53,202 bases of DNA, from positions 1 through 53,202 of the forward strand of contig JACRKG010000021.1 in assembly GCA_016215315.1 (NCBI GenBank). Direction: 5' to 3'. This stretch comes from Candidatus Woesearchaeota archaeon. Lineage in GTDB: Archaea > Nanobdellota > Nanobdellia > Woesearchaeales > ARS49. This document shows, piece after piece, positions 8,090 through 15,675 of this stretch (position 1 is the first letter of the stretch; the number at the start of each line of letters is the position of its first letter). The notes beneath the pieces are model-generated. The model saw only the letters and a list, made by a program, of their open reading frames with translations. It made no database searches and had not been told where the DNA came from. The translations under genes and the position numbers were made by a program.

Positions 8090-8845
8090 ATGAGCTTAGA
8101 TAATTATCTTGAGGAAAATATAGGATTTTATCCTGAATGTTTGTCTGGTGATGAGTTTGGGAAATTTTTAGAAGGAATTTATGACCAACAAACAATGAAT
8201 GAGCTAGATGAACTCTTTCTCAGAATACACACATCTGCAAAAGATAATAAAGCTCGTTGGGATTTTCTTCTTACCAAAGGAATTTATTTAAGCTGTCTAA
8301 AAAATGAAAAGTTCGCAGTAAAAGAAGGATTGAACTACGTAAGTTCAAAACTAGCCGGAGCTAAAACTGTTTTAGACTTAGGAAGCGGATACGGAGTAAA
8401 CTTAATTTGGCTTGCACTACAAAATCCCAACGCAAGAATTTTTGGAATTGATTTTTTAGAAGGATTCATGAATGAAACAAAAAGATTAGCTGAGAAATAC
8501 AAAGTTAAAAATTATTCTCTAACACTGGCAGACATACAAGAATTGCCGTTTCCTAAAGAAGCTTTTGATGTAGTTGTTGCCTGCAAATCACTTCACGAAT
8601 TTCAAACTGATGAAAGCGGTTCTTACGGAAGTTTCATGATAACAATCCCGGAAGCCTTAAAAGTCACAAAACAAGGCGGAAAAATAGTGGGCACGTTACC
8701 AGTTAATCTTGATGCGCAATGGTATGTTCAATCTGATTTAGAAGCAGCGTTCAGAAATTGTGGAGACGTTCAATTAACTCAAAATTACTTAGAAAGTCCA
8801 AATTCTGAAAACAGCATATTAACTTTCACTGCAGTTAAAAAATAA
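8090..8845 (+). CDS. Class I SAM-dependent methyltransferase
   Basis: 251 residues. The Rossmann core begins near residue 90 with motif I VLDLGSGYGVNL, followed by the acidic end of beta-2 (IFGIDF), motif DIQELPF and the post-motif DVVVACKSLHEF. An N-terminal helical cap of about 80 residues (FLLTKGIYL) precedes the core. It is transcribed divergently from secA; TTTAAAA near 8061 lies about 28 nt before the ATG, so it is probably leaderless. The substrate is not evident; small-molecule or ubiquinone-type (UbiE-like) methylation is equally possible. Confidence 0.8.
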   Translation: MSLDNYLEENIGFYPECLSGDEFGKFLEGIYDQQTMNELDELFLRIHTSAKDNKARWDFLLTKGIYLSCLKNEKFAVKEGLNYVSSKLAGAKTVLDLGSGYGVNLIWLALQNPNARIFGIDFLEGFMNETKRLAEKYKVKNYSLTLADIQELPFPKEAFDVVVACKSLHEFQTDESGSYGSFMITIPEALKVTKQGGKIVGTLPVNLDAQWYVQSDLEAAFRNCGDVQLTQNYLESPNSENSILTFTAVKK

Positions 8846-8913
8846 GTTTACAAACTAACAGTTCACAACACATCACTTTTTTCTACTGTAAACAATAAAC
8901 GGTAAACTACCAA
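8846..8913. repeat. GTTTAC/GTTCAC-rich short intergenic repeat
   Basis: Between the convergent ends of the methyltransferase and asparagine-synthetase-like genes. On the minus strand it reads as imperfect GTTTACnGT / GTGAACTGTTAG units. Related tracts are at 15637, 29401 and 48724. Confidence 0.35.
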
Positions 8914-9765
8914 CTATTTTTTTAGGCTTTCAACAAACTCTTGCTTATTATCAAACCCTGCTTTTTTTGTTAATTTTTCTATTGCTTTATCAAAATAACT
9001 TCCGTATTGTGCTGCTTTCTTTTGTCTCCAAGCAAATTCTTTAGGCATTCCTAATTCTTCAGCTATTTCTCTGAGAATTATTTTTTTGTGTTCTTGATTA
9101 ATTTTTTTATCCGCAGGAATACCCATTGCTTTAACAATTAATTCTTCATCCAAAAAAGGGCATAAAACAGTTATTTTCAGTGCTTTAGCAACTGCAACAT
9201 CTCTCACAAAATCACGACCCCACATTGCTTTAAGACCTTTCCAACATTCTTCATGAGGATCTTTTGATTCTAAATGTCTTTGGTAGCCCGCAAATATTTC
9301 TTCACTACCCAAACCACCCATAAAAACACTAACTTTGTCCTTTTTAGCTAATTCTGCAGCAGCAATAACAACCCCACCAACACCAATATTTAACGTGTCG
9401 GGTTTGTCAAAGATTTTTGCTGCTTTTTTGAAAACTTCTTGCGCTTCTTCAAGAGTAAAAATTCTTTGCTTAAGTTTTAAGCCCAATATTTCTGCAACTT
9501 TCTTCCCCTCAATTATGTCCGGAGCATTTTCTAGCCCGACACTATAACAAGTAAAATCGGCATTAAATTTCTTGCACAAAAATGCTAACAAAGTCGAGTC
9601 TACTCCGCCGGAAAAGAATATTCCGAAATGATTTTTAGGAATTCTAGACTTAACTGCGTTCAGAATAGCTCCTTTAACTTCTTCTTTAGTTGAAGGATTT
9701 ACTTTCTTTTCCAAACTAACAATGTAATCTTGCCATTCCTTTTCACTTAAGCTAAAAATGTCCAT
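8914..9765 (-). CDS. Asparagine-synthetase-like ATP pyrophosphatase
   Basis: 283 residues, corresponding only to the C-terminal synthetase domain of AsnB; no N-terminal glutaminase is present. The PP-loop SGGVDSTLL (about residues 50-58) is intact, followed by a substrate-adenylation region (MGGLGSEEIFAGYQRH) and a C-terminal FAWRQKKAAQYG motif typical of asparagine synthases. Without a glutaminase it would need free ammonia or a partner protein, or it may adenylate a different carboxylate or tRNA substrate. TTTTTAAAAG about 27 nt before the ATG indicates a leaderless promoter. Family placement is firm, substrate is not. Confidence 0.8.
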   Translation of the reverse strand: MDIFSLSEKEWQDYIVSLEKKVNPSTKEEVKGAILNAVKSRIPKNHFGIFFSGGVDSTLLAFLCKKFNADFTCYSVGLENAPDIIEGKKVAEILGLKLKQRIFTLEEAQEVFKKAAKIFDKPDTLNIGVGGVVIAAAELAKKDKVSVFMGGLGSEEIFAGYQRHLESKDPHEECWKGLKAMWGRDFVRDVAVAKALKITVLCPFLDEELIVKAMGIPADKKINQEHKKIILREIAEELGMPKEFAWRQKKAAQYGSYFDKAIEKLTKKAGFDNKQEFVESLKK

Positions 9766-9859
9766 AACTCACAAGAAAGAAGCAACTTTTAAAAAGATTA
9801 TTCTATCATAACACGATTTAAGATAAAGATTTAAAAACTACACATCTTAAACCAATACC

Positions 9860-10249
9860 ATGATCAAATTCACATGCACAGGACACGAGAACGTTTTAGC
9901 AGAACACATGACAACACTAGAATTTACTAGAGATAATTATTTAACAGAAGAAGGAGATTGCATTGTTGGAATAAATTCAGATTTTGATCATGAAACATTA
10001 ATGAATTTTGTTCAAGAACACAGCAAAGCAAAAGTAACAATCCAAGTTGATAACATCGCAGAAGAAATAATCGGGGAAATAAATAAAGAATTCAAAAGCG
10101 AACACGAAATAGTATTAAGATTAGGAATGTACAAATCAGATAGAACATTATTAGTTAATTGTGATAAAGCTGCAAAACACTTAAGCAGAGATCTAATTGA
10201 CGCATTAAAAAAAGGAAAAAAGATGCAGGTGACTATTGTTAAGTCTTAA
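9860..10249 (+). CDS. DUF371 family archaeal protein
   Basis: 129 residues. It begins IKFTCTGHENVLAEHMTTLEFT and contains LTEEGDCIVGI, RDLIDALKKGKKMQVTIV, which match the archaeal DUF371 family as I remember it; this is a widespread archaeal protein of unknown function, near its usual length. TTTAAAAAC at about 9830-9837 places a leaderless promoter 27 nt upstream. It begins a probable operon with the zinc-ribbon/AbrB, PUA and cyclophilin genes (gaps of 3 and 12 bases, then an overlap). Confidence 0.75.
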   Translation: MIKFTCTGHENVLAEHMTTLEFTRDNYLTEEGDCIVGINSDFDHETLMNFVQEHSKAKVTIQVDNIAEEIIGEINKEFKSEHEIVLRLGMYKSDRTLLVNCDKAAKHLSRDLIDALKKGKKMQVTIVKS

Positions 10250-10252
10250 AAA

Positions 10253-10555
10253 ATGAAATGCACACAATGCAAAAATGAAATGGAAAAAATGAAATTCGAT
10301 GTAGGTTATGGAATAGAAGTAGAATCATTACATTGCAGCAATTGTGGATTTAACATAACTGAAGATAAAAAACTCAAGACGGCCATGTCTGAATTACGCA
10401 ATCAAATGAGCAAAGAAGTTAAAGTAGTTAAAATTGGAACAGGACTAGGGGTCAGACTTACAAATGACATAGTTAAAAGTTATAATTTAAAACAAGGAGA
10501 AAACATTTTATTGAAGCCTGAAGTTGACGGAGTAAAATTAGTTGTAGAACACTGA
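10253..10555 (+). CDS. Zinc-ribbon plus AbrB/SpoVT-type DNA-binding protein
   Basis: 100 residues. An N-terminal zinc ribbon (CTQCKNEM, then CSNCGF about 20 residues later) is followed by an AbrB/MazE-like swapped-hairpin domain (VVKIGTGLGVRLTNDIVKSYNLKQGENILLK). The combination is like the antitoxin-type YgiT/AbrB regulators common in archaea. It starts three bases after the DUF371 stop. Likely a small transcriptional regulator or an antitoxin without a visible toxin partner; target unknown. Confidence 0.65.
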   Translation: MKCTQCKNEMEKMKFDVGYGIEVESLHCSNCGFNITEDKKLKTAMSELRNQMSKEVKVVKIGTGLGVRLTNDIVKSYNLKQGENILLKPEVDGVKLVVEH

Positions 10556-10567
10556 GGAATTTGCTAA

Positions 10568-11044
10568 ATGCGTAAAAACTTATCAAAATCAGAAATAAAA
10601 GACTTAAATCAAAAACTAAAAGAACTTTATGGCTTAGAAGAATTCTTTGATAAAAAAGCAGTAGTTATTTTGTCTGATGACAAAATAATTATAGAAAATG
10701 ATGTAATGTTTTTTACTAGAGAGGACAAATTAATTCCCACACTAAAACAACTTCTCAAAAACAATTTCTTGAAAAAAATTGCAGTTGATATGGGCGCAGT
10801 GCCTTTCATAATAAAAGGAGCAGACATAATGCGCAAAGGAATAAAAGAAATAGCAGACAACATAAAAGAAGGAGAAATCGTGGCAGTGATCGATGAAAAA
10901 CATCACAAGCCATTAGCCGTGGGAATAGCTTTATTTAATTCCGAAGGAATTAAATTACAGACAGAAGGTAAAAGTGTGAAAAATATTCATTGTGTTGGAG
11001 ATGAACTGTGGAAAAACAGTTCATCGGGAGGAATACCAAAATGA
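10568..11044 (+). CDS. PUA-domain RNA-binding protein (MCT-1/Tma20-like)
   Basis: 158 residues, with an N-terminal alpha/beta domain (DUF1947-like pre-PUA, about residues 1-75) and a C-terminal PUA domain ([21 protein letters not shown], then [17 protein letters not shown], then [15 protein letters not shown]). This two-domain order is that of archaeal homologues of MCT-1/Tma20, which bind 40S/30S subunits and tRNA during initiation or recycling. The length is typical. It overlaps the cyclophilin ATG by four bases (ATGA). A translation role is inferred from the family. Confidence 0.75.
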   Translation: MRKNLSKSEIKDLNQKLKELYGLEEFFDKKAVVILSDDKIIIENDVMFFTREDKLIPTLKQLLKNNFLKKIAVDMGAVPFIIKGADIMRKGIKEIADNIKEGEIVAVIDEKHHKPLAVGIALFNSEGIKLQTEGKSVKNIHCVGDELWKNSSSGGIPK

Positions 11045-11562
11045 AAAGATTATTAATACTGTTATTGATTCTCTTAGTAAGTTGCAGTAAAGTGGAGGAT
11101 AAAATGGTAAAAGTACAATTAGAAACAAACAAAGGAAACATAACTTTAGAATTATTCAAAGACAAAGCACCAAAAACAGTAGAAAACTTTGAGAAATTAG
11201 TAAATAAAGGATTCTATGATGGAACAATATTCCACAGAGTAATAAAAGATTTCATGATTCAAGGAGGAGACCCAGAAGGTACAGGAATGGGAGGACCAGG
11301 ATACACAATTAAAGATGAATTTCACAAAGATTTGAAGCATGATAGAGGAGTTATTTCAATGGCTAACTCAGGACCAAACACTGGCGGATCACAATTCTTC
11401 ATAACAGTTGTTTCAACACCATGGCTTAACGGCAAACATGCAGTATTCGGCAAAGTAGTTGAAGGAATGGATGTTGTAGACGAAATAGCTAACGCAGAAA
11501 CAGAAGATGGAGATAGGCCGCAAGAAGAAATTAAAATTCTAAAAGCGGCGATAGTCAAATAA
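11041..11562 (+). CDS. Cyclophilin-type peptidyl-prolyl cis-trans isomerase, possibly a lipoprotein
   Basis: 173 residues from the ATG that overlaps the upstream stop. The cyclophilin fold is complete: [19 protein letters not shown] (catalytic Arg and Phe/Met/Gln residues), [12 protein letters not shown] and the W-L-(N/D)-GKHAVFGKV segment. The first 14 residues ([15 protein letters not shown]) form a short signal with a lipobox-like Cys, suggesting export and lipid anchoring. However, GTGGAGGATAAA immediately before a second in-frame ATG (11104) is a good ribosome site, and that start would give a cytosolic enzyme of classical length. Both forms may be made. Function: proline isomerisation during folding. 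Confidence 0.88.
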   Translation: MKRLLILLLILLVSCSKVEDKMVKVQLETNKGNITLELFKDKAPKTVENFEKLVNKGFYDGTIFHRVIKDFMIQGGDPEGTGMGGPGYTIKDEFHKDLKHDRGVISMANSGPNTGGSQFFITVVSTPWLNGKHAVFGKVVEGMDVVDEIANAETEDGDRPQEEIKILKAAIVK

Positions 11563-11604
11563 TTTTGTTGACACTTTTTTTATTTTTTTGTTATTTCTAA
11601 ATTT

Positions 11605-11670
11605 TGTGAGCTCAGGCCTCCGCGAATTGTGTGCATGCTGAGTCTCTTGATGGTTTTGAGGCAGCATCAT
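11605..11670 (-). repeat. Three-hairpin repeat, 3' hairpin only, copy 1 (minus)
   Basis: On the minus strand GCCTC (11662-11658) pairs with GAGGC (11620-11616), with the conserved loop motif CATGCACACAATT and trailing CCTGAGCTCAC. It matches the 3' third of the full copies at 18.8 and 49.6 kb; the other two hairpins are missing. Confidence 0.65.
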
Positions 11671-11689
11671 GAATCCAATAAAACAAACT

Positions 11690-11741
11690 GGAGTCATACA
11701 GGCATCACCAGACATCATAAATATTACTGGCAATCGGAAGG
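11690..11741 (+). repeat. 52-nt xTC/ATTAC intergenic repeat, copy 3
   Basis: GGAGTCATACAGGCATC, then CCAGACATCATAAATATTACTGG can pair CCAG with CTGG around the ATTA core, then CAATCGGAAGG. It lies exactly between the two partial three-hairpin copies. Confidence 0.55.
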
Positions 11742-11769
11742 CAGAAAAGTTCTTGAAAACAATCGCTTA

Positions 11770-11847
11770 TTTTTTATGGACCGTAATTGTCGCCACGTCC
11801 ATTAATGAACACAACTCATTCACTATGCTAGGCGACCCTAGCTCAGA
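11770..11847 (+). repeat. Three-hairpin repeat, 3' hairpin only, copy 2 (plus)
   Basis: TTTTTTATGGACCGTAATTG matches the segment before the 3' stem in the full copies. The stem itself is TCGCC (11790-11794) with GGCGA (11831-11835), replacing GCCTCC/GGAGGC while keeping pairing. CCTAGCTCAG follows, as in the full copies (CCTGAGCTCA). Confidence 0.6.
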
Positions 11848-11913
11848 AAGTATTTAGGTTTTTTAAGAACTATTTGAAGACATCTGACACCATATCTGCT
11901 TTAGCGTTTGTAG

Positions 11914-11950
11914 CCACTCAACAGTGGTGAAAAAACGAAAGATTTAAATA
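11914..11950 (+). promoter_or_regulatory. Palindromic upstream activator/operator plus TATA, site 1
   Basis: CCACTCAACAGTGG (11914-11927) is followed by an A-rich spacer with CGAAA and the TATA GATTTAAATA. The same arrangement occurs before the genes at 25859, 45956 and 50507. A transcript would begin near 11972. Confidence 0.65.
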
Positions 11951-11972
11951 CTGGCATGATTAATACTAGTAG

Positions 11973-11998
11973 AAAACACCAAAAGAGTGTTTTGGAGG
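11973..11998 (+). promoter_or_regulatory. 5'-terminal mRNA hairpin abutting the ribosome site
   Basis: AAAACAC (11973-11979) pairs with GTGTTTT (11987-11993), and GGAGG (11994-11998) follows at once. With the TATA near 11945 the transcript would start at or within the hairpin, so it could protect the 5' end or modulate access to the ribosome site. Confidence 0.45.
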
Positions 11999-12006
11999 AA
12001 AATAAA

Positions 12007-12381
12007 ATGGAAGAAAACATGCAAAATACTACTACGGAAGCAAAAAATGTGCCCAGAAGAAGTAGTTCGAAATTATTGACATTAGTTACTGGTATTTATC
12101 TTGGATGTGTATTAGGAAACGGCCTAGCCCACACAATGAACAGCATAATTTCTAGCAATGAAGCTCAAAAACCACAATATGGTCCCAACTTAAAGAGTCA
12201 ATGGGAAGAATACTCTAGAAGAGAGCTAAGTGAATTAACAAATTACAGAATGCTAATCCCACTCTCAGCAATAACAAACCGCCAAGAGAAACCACTTCGA
12301 GTTAGAGTTACCGGAGTTGATGAATCAGGATTAGGAATAAATGTGCAAATAGATACTGGTGATCAAAGAAAAACAAATTAA
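12007..12381 (+). CDS. Single-pass membrane protein, first gene of an orphan operon
   Basis: 124 residues from the ATG preceded by TTTTGGAGG. A basic N-terminal stretch (PRRSSSKLL) leads into one membrane helix (about residues 26-48, LTLVTGIYLGCVLGNGLAHTM), followed by a soluble beta-rich tail (LRVRVTGVDESGLGINVQID). An upstream ATG in the same frame at 11956 falls before the expected transcript start and is discounted. It opens a six-gene operon (12007-14751) of proteins that I do not recognise, under the palindromic site at 11914. Function unknown. Confidence 0.6.
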   Translation: MEENMQNTTTEAKNVPRRSSSKLLTLVTGIYLGCVLGNGLAHTMNSIISSNEAQKPQYGPNLKSQWEEYSRRELSELTNYRMLIPLSAITNRQEKPLRVRVTGVDESGLGINVQIDTGDQRKTN

Positions 12382-12391
12382 GGTAATTAAA

Positions 12392-12844
12392 ATGTCACTA
12401 AAAGAATACCTAATGAAACACGAAGGATTTGAAGAATACCTTAAACAGTATTCTGACTCTAGTGATGACTCTAAAAAAACATTGACTAAAGAAATTGAAG
12501 AAACAATTACTGGTTTAGAAAAATCAAACAGAACTGCAAAATTAGTAAAAGCAGGTCTCACTACTTTAGTATTAGCAGGAGGAACTTATTTAGCAAAAAC
12601 ATTAGGATTAGATCATGACTATCAGAACTTTCCTTATGTTTCTTCATTTCTTGTAGGAAAAGTATCCACTGGAATCACAGCAATAATGACACTACATAAT
12701 TACTTAATGCTTTCAGCAATGAAATCAGCAATGTTCAAAGAACAAGTTCATGAAGTATCAAACAATGCAGCTAAAGAAATATTGGAAGAAAAATTTCCAA
12801 ATTTAGCAATTCAAAAACCAACAGAGGAAAAAAATGGACAATAA
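12392..12844 (+). CDS. Two-helix membrane protein of the orphan operon
   Basis: 150 residues, starting at the ATG after AAGGTAATTAAA; a longer in-frame start lies within the previous gene. An acidic N-terminal helix region (EGFEEYLKQYSDSSDD) is followed by two hydrophobic segments (about residues 56-79 and 90-114) and a soluble C-terminal helix. It overlaps the next gene by 11 bases, which indicates coupling. No family recognised. Confidence 0.55.
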   Translation: MSLKEYLMKHEGFEEYLKQYSDSSDDSKKTLTKEIEETITGLEKSNRTAKLVKAGLTTLVLAGGTYLAKTLGLDHDYQNFPYVSSFLVGKVSTGITAIMTLHNYLMLSAMKSAMFKEQVHEVSNNAAKEILEEKFPNLAIQKPTEEKNGQ

Positions 12845-13127
12845 AGAAACTAAAGAAAAATTCACAAGTTGGTACCCTTTGTATACTAGACATGTATTAA
12901 GAAATGATACTGCCAGAGCATCTTACACAACTTTATTTTTTGGCATAGTTGCTATCGCAAAATATGAAGATAAACAGTGTGAAGCATGGGATCTTTGTCT
13001 CTGTGAACCATTAGAAAGATTTATGAAAAAATTAGATGGAGAAAAATATATAGATTCATTGGATGATCTTACAAAAGAAATAAAGAAAGACCGAAGCAAT
13101 ATTAGAAAAGTAAAATTTAAGTGGTAA
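12834..13127 (+). CDS. Small soluble protein of the orphan operon
   Basis: 97 residues, mixed helical, with paired cysteines in CEAWDLCLCEP that could bind metal or form a disulfide. GAGG lies just before the ATG and the gene starts inside the end of the previous one. No signal peptide or membrane span is evident beyond a weakly hydrophobic stretch (YTTLFFGIVAIA). Function unknown. Confidence 0.55.
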   Translation: MDNKETKEKFTSWYPLYTRHVLRNDTARASYTTLFFGIVAIAKYEDKQCEAWDLCLCEPLERFMKKLDGEKYIDSLDDLTKEIKKDRSNIRKVKFKW

Positions 13128-13131
13128 AAAA

Positions 13132-13722
13132 ATGGAACCAACACAAGACGAAATACAAAAATGGATGAGAGACACATTAAGACACGTTTGTCACGTTGAA
13201 TACTTCTTAAATCAATTTAATAGGGGAAAGGAAGATCCAGAAAGACCGCATGATAGCGTAGGAATAAACAATAAATTCGAGTGGGAAGTAATGAAAAGAT
13301 TTGCATTACAGTACAGAATGGATGAAGCACTCAAACCTTTAATTCTTGAAGCAAGAGAAATGCACAGACAACAATACCACCATAAAATGTGGAATGATTA
13401 CAATCCAAATGCCACAATAGATGGCATGAAAGTAGGAGCTATGGACGCAGTTTGTTCATTGCTAGAAAACAGATCATACCAAGGAGGAAATCATACATAT
13501 GAAGAAATTTTAGAATTAATAAGAAACAATCCAATTCACAAAGTTGCTTGGTTTAACTTAGTAATTCCAGAAATGAAAGGAATAATTCAACCAAACTTAG
13601 AATTAATAACAAACGTAAGAGAATTTCCCAACATAGGAATTAGAGAAGACTTGTATGAGAAACTAAAACAAAGAATGCAAGAAACAGTACAAATGCTAGA
13701 AGGAAGAGGTTACAAAATATGA
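13132..13722 (+). CDS. Unknown 196-residue soluble protein of the orphan operon
   Basis: 196 residues, predicted mainly helical, rich in His/Tyr/Trp in its middle (HRQQYHHKMWNDYNP). No signal peptide. It starts four bases after its neighbour and overlaps the next gene by four bases. The clustered histidines could be a metal site, but there is no recognised motif to support an enzyme assignment. Confidence 0.55.
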   Translation: MEPTQDEIQKWMRDTLRHVCHVEYFLNQFNRGKEDPERPHDSVGINNKFEWEVMKRFALQYRMDEALKPLILEAREMHRQQYHHKMWNDYNPNATIDGMKVGAMDAVCSLLENRSYQGGNHTYEEILELIRNNPIHKVAWFNLVIPEMKGIIQPNLELITNVREFPNIGIREDLYEKLKQRMQETVQMLEGRGYKI

Positions 13723-14114
13723 ATCTTGACATAACTGGAGCAATAGAAAGAACAGTAAAAGAAAACAAAGAAATAGCAGAAGTAGTAAACAATCATCAAG
13801 ACTTCGCTTATGGACCGTTGGCAAGAAAAATTTACGAAAAAAGCTTTAATTATTTAGTAAGCAAAAGCAGAGAAAACACAATCGCAGGCCTTGTCATGTC
13901 AGTAGCAAGCCAATTAGCAATAAATGAAGCTCACAAAAACAATCACACCATTTTAGAGTTCGCAGGTATTTTAGGACTTGGAACTTTTGCATTTTACACA
14001 TTATTTAGTTTAATTGAATTAATAGAAATAGAAACAGGAACAGAAAAATTATACGCACAATCCGTAGATTACGCAAAAATGGCAGTTAGAAAAAAAATAG
14101 GAGAGAAAAACTAA
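13719..14114 (+). CDS. Membrane protein of the orphan operon
   Basis: 131 residues with two hydrophobic segments in the middle (about residues 50-66, NTIAGLVMSVASQLAIN, and 75-98, ILEFAGILGLGTFAFYTLFSLIEL) between charged ends. Coupled to the previous gene by an ATGA overlap and followed after one base by the next. It resembles the two-helix protein at 12392 in layout, so the operon may specify a small membrane complex. No family recognised. Confidence 0.55.
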   Translation: MNLDITGAIERTVKENKEIAEVVNNHQDFAYGPLARKIYEKSFNYLVSKSRENTIAGLVMSVASQLAINEAHKNNHTILEFAGILGLGTFAFYTLFSLIELIEIETGTEKLYAQSVDYAKMAVRKKIGEKN

Positions 14115-14115
14115 A

Positions 14116-14751
14116 ATGGTAATAAAAGACTGGATTGTTGATGGAGAACAAACAAAAAGAATCTCTGCAGTATTCAGACCTAGAAGAGGTTTAGAAGAAA
14201 AATTATTACAAGCAATCGATGCAGCAAATAAAAGAGAACCTTGTGTTGGTTTTCACATAATTGAAGTACCAGATAAATGGCTAGAAACAACAAGAAGAAG
14301 ATTTTTTAATCCTGATAATTTAATGAAAGAATACTCCGATCCTAACGATTTAATAAAAGAAGAAGACCATCAAGGAACAACAAGATATGGAATTGGAAAT
14401 TTCGAATACTTTGTAAGAATTCCTTTAACTAAAGAAGGAGCAAGAGCAAACCTGATTGATGCACTTAAGAGAGAAGATCCTGAAAATAAAAGAGTTGGAC
14501 TAAAATTTACTACAGAAACATTGGCGCATCCTGAAAGAGTTGAAGAGGACGGTAGAATACAATTAGTTTCTTACGGTGAACACTTCTTAACAATAATGAA
14601 GTACCCTGGAAGACAGGACATTCTAGATGTTTCTTTAGCAAGAAAAACAACAACAGAAGAAACATTCAAAGCAAGAGTAGAAAAAGTAAACCAGTACATA
14701 GGACGAATCTTCAGAGCACTTGATAAGAAAGGGCATGTTAGGTACGAGTGA
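14116..14751 (+). CDS. Unknown 211-residue protein, last gene of the orphan operon
   Basis: 211 residues, soluble alpha/beta composition with many charged residues. It opens with VIKDWIVDGEQTKRISAVFRP, and its two halves look loosely alike (RGLEEKLLQAIDAANKREPCVGFHI and GARANLIDALKREDPENKRVGLKF), which suggests an internal duplication of an alpha/beta unit of about 95 residues. No catalytic motif is visible. The operon ends here; the next gene has its own leaderless promoter. Confidence 0.55.
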   Translation: MVIKDWIVDGEQTKRISAVFRPRRGLEEKLLQAIDAANKREPCVGFHIIEVPDKWLETTRRRFFNPDNLMKEYSDPNDLIKEEDHQGTTRYGIGNFEYFVRIPLTKEGARANLIDALKREDPENKRVGLKFTTETLAHPERVEEDGRIQLVSYGEHFLTIMKYPGRQDILDVSLARKTTTEETFKARVEKVNQYIGRIFRALDKKGHVRYE

Positions 14752-14833
14752 GATTGAATATTTAGAGTCTCTGACAGCAAATATTATTTGTGCCAAGAAA
14801 GAATTATAAATCTCTTCACTTTTCTAATTCTTT

Positions 14834-15133
14834 ATGGGCTTAGAACAGTTATTTCCAGGAGAACTTTATAGAACAGTAGTAGAGATTAACAAAGAACTTT
14901 GTGTAAAACGGCCAGTGCTTGACAAGGTTACGCCAATCGCGTATGAACTTATAAGAGACTTTTCTGGTTTGGTATGTATTAGCAAGATGCTATCAGATTA
15001 TCCACCAGGAGAAAAAATGTTTGATGCAGGAAGTTTTGCAGCACTTTATGTTCTAATTACTTACGGACTTCCTCAAGTATTAAAAGGTAGAAATTATTTA
15101 ATCAACAAACTCTATAACAAGACTAAAGAGTAG
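14834..15133 (+). CDS. Small protein with one membrane helix
   Basis: 99 residues with a single hydrophobic stretch near residues 67-86 (AGSFAALYVLITYGLPQVL) and basic ends. ATTATAAATC, centred about 28 nt before the ATG, marks a leaderless promoter independent of the preceding operon. No family recognised. Confidence 0.5.
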   Translation: MGLEQLFPGELYRTVVEINKELCVKRPVLDKVTPIAYELIRDFSGLVCISKMLSDYPPGEKMFDAGSFAALYVLITYGLPQVLKGRNYLINKLYNKTKE

Positions 15134-15186
15134 TTACTGTTTCTGAAAAATTTCAATCAAACACAATTCACCAGATAATATTTAAC

Positions 15187-15633
15187 TCAATGTATCCTTC
15201 TGCTCTTAGAAACATGATTTGCAATTACTCCGTCATCATATCTTCCTGTTGCCAAATAATCATTTTCGCATTTTATTATTAGAAATCCTGAATAATTTCC
15301 AGTAATTTGCAAGTCTCTTCCCATCATCCATAACGTTCTTTGTTCCGGAGTTAGTTCTAGAATGTTCTTTTTTGCTAATGGTCCAATCATTTGACTTCCT
15401 TCAATGCTCAATCTTATTTGGTTATTTTTTATTTCAGCAACATACAAACCCATTTTGTCAATATTTAATTTTTCAAATTCGACGTTAGATATTTCTCGGT
15501 TAATAATGTATAATTTTTCTTTTTGTGAAATAACAAAATAATATTTATCTAACCAATCAAGTTTAGCGCCCCATTGTTTATCAAAAAGAGCCAATATTTC
15601 TTTTGCTTGTTTTGTGTTAAGGAAATTTATCAT
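15187..15633 (-). CDS. PUA-domain protein (NIP7 / Nop2-tail type)
   Basis: 148 residues. The N-terminal half (DKQWGAKLDWLDKYYFVISQKEKLYIINREIS) and the C-terminal PUA-like end (GFLIIKCENDYLATGRYDDGVIANHVSKSRRI) resemble the archaeal pre-PUA/PUA protein related to NIP7 and to the C-terminal part of rRNA cytosine methylases. These bind rRNA or tRNA. It is 37 bases downstream of the aIF5B gene on the same strand, so a translation or ribosome-assembly role fits the context. GGTGAAAG precedes the ATG. Confidence 0.65.
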   Translation of the reverse strand: MINFLNTKQAKEILALFDKQWGAKLDWLDKYYFVISQKEKLYIINREISNVEFEKLNIDKMGLYVAEIKNNQIRLSIEGSQMIGPLAKKNILELTPEQRTLWMMGRDLQITGNYSGFLIIKCENDYLATGRYDDGVIANHVSKSRRIH

Positions 15634-15636
15634 CTT

Positions 15637-15675
15637 TCACCACAAACTACAAACCACAAACACCAAACCACTATA
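15637..15675 (-). repeat. TTTGTGG-type short tandem tract
   Basis: On the minus strand the gap between the aIF5B and PUA genes reads as imperfect repeats of about 8 nt (GGTTTGGTGTTTGTGG, then TTTGTAGTTTGTGG). It ends in the ribosome site of the downstream gene and resembles GTTTACAG-type tracts elsewhere in the window. Confidence 0.4.

Larger units (their letters stand above)
11563..12006. other. Intergenic region packed with repeats and a regulated promoter
   Basis: About 440 nt with no credible gene. In order it contains a minus-strand partial copy of the three-hairpin repeat (11605-11670), an xTC/ATTAC repeat (11690-11741), a plus-strand partial copy of the three-hairpin repeat (11770-11847), the palindromic upstream site (11914-11927), a TATA (11941-11950) and a 5'-leader hairpin touching the ribosome site. 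Two overlapping open frames of about 60 codons run over these elements and have no ribosome site. Confidence 0.6.

Noticed and set aside
8020-8090. Fifth member of the palindromic promoter set, before the methyltransferase gene
   Set aside because: One half site (AGTGGTTA) and GAAAGATTTAAAA are present, but the left arm does not pair and the spacing is one base short.
11669-11857. 62-codon open frame between cyclophilin and the orphan operon
   Set aside because: It covers two repeat copies and has no ribosome site; the repeats explain the sequence.
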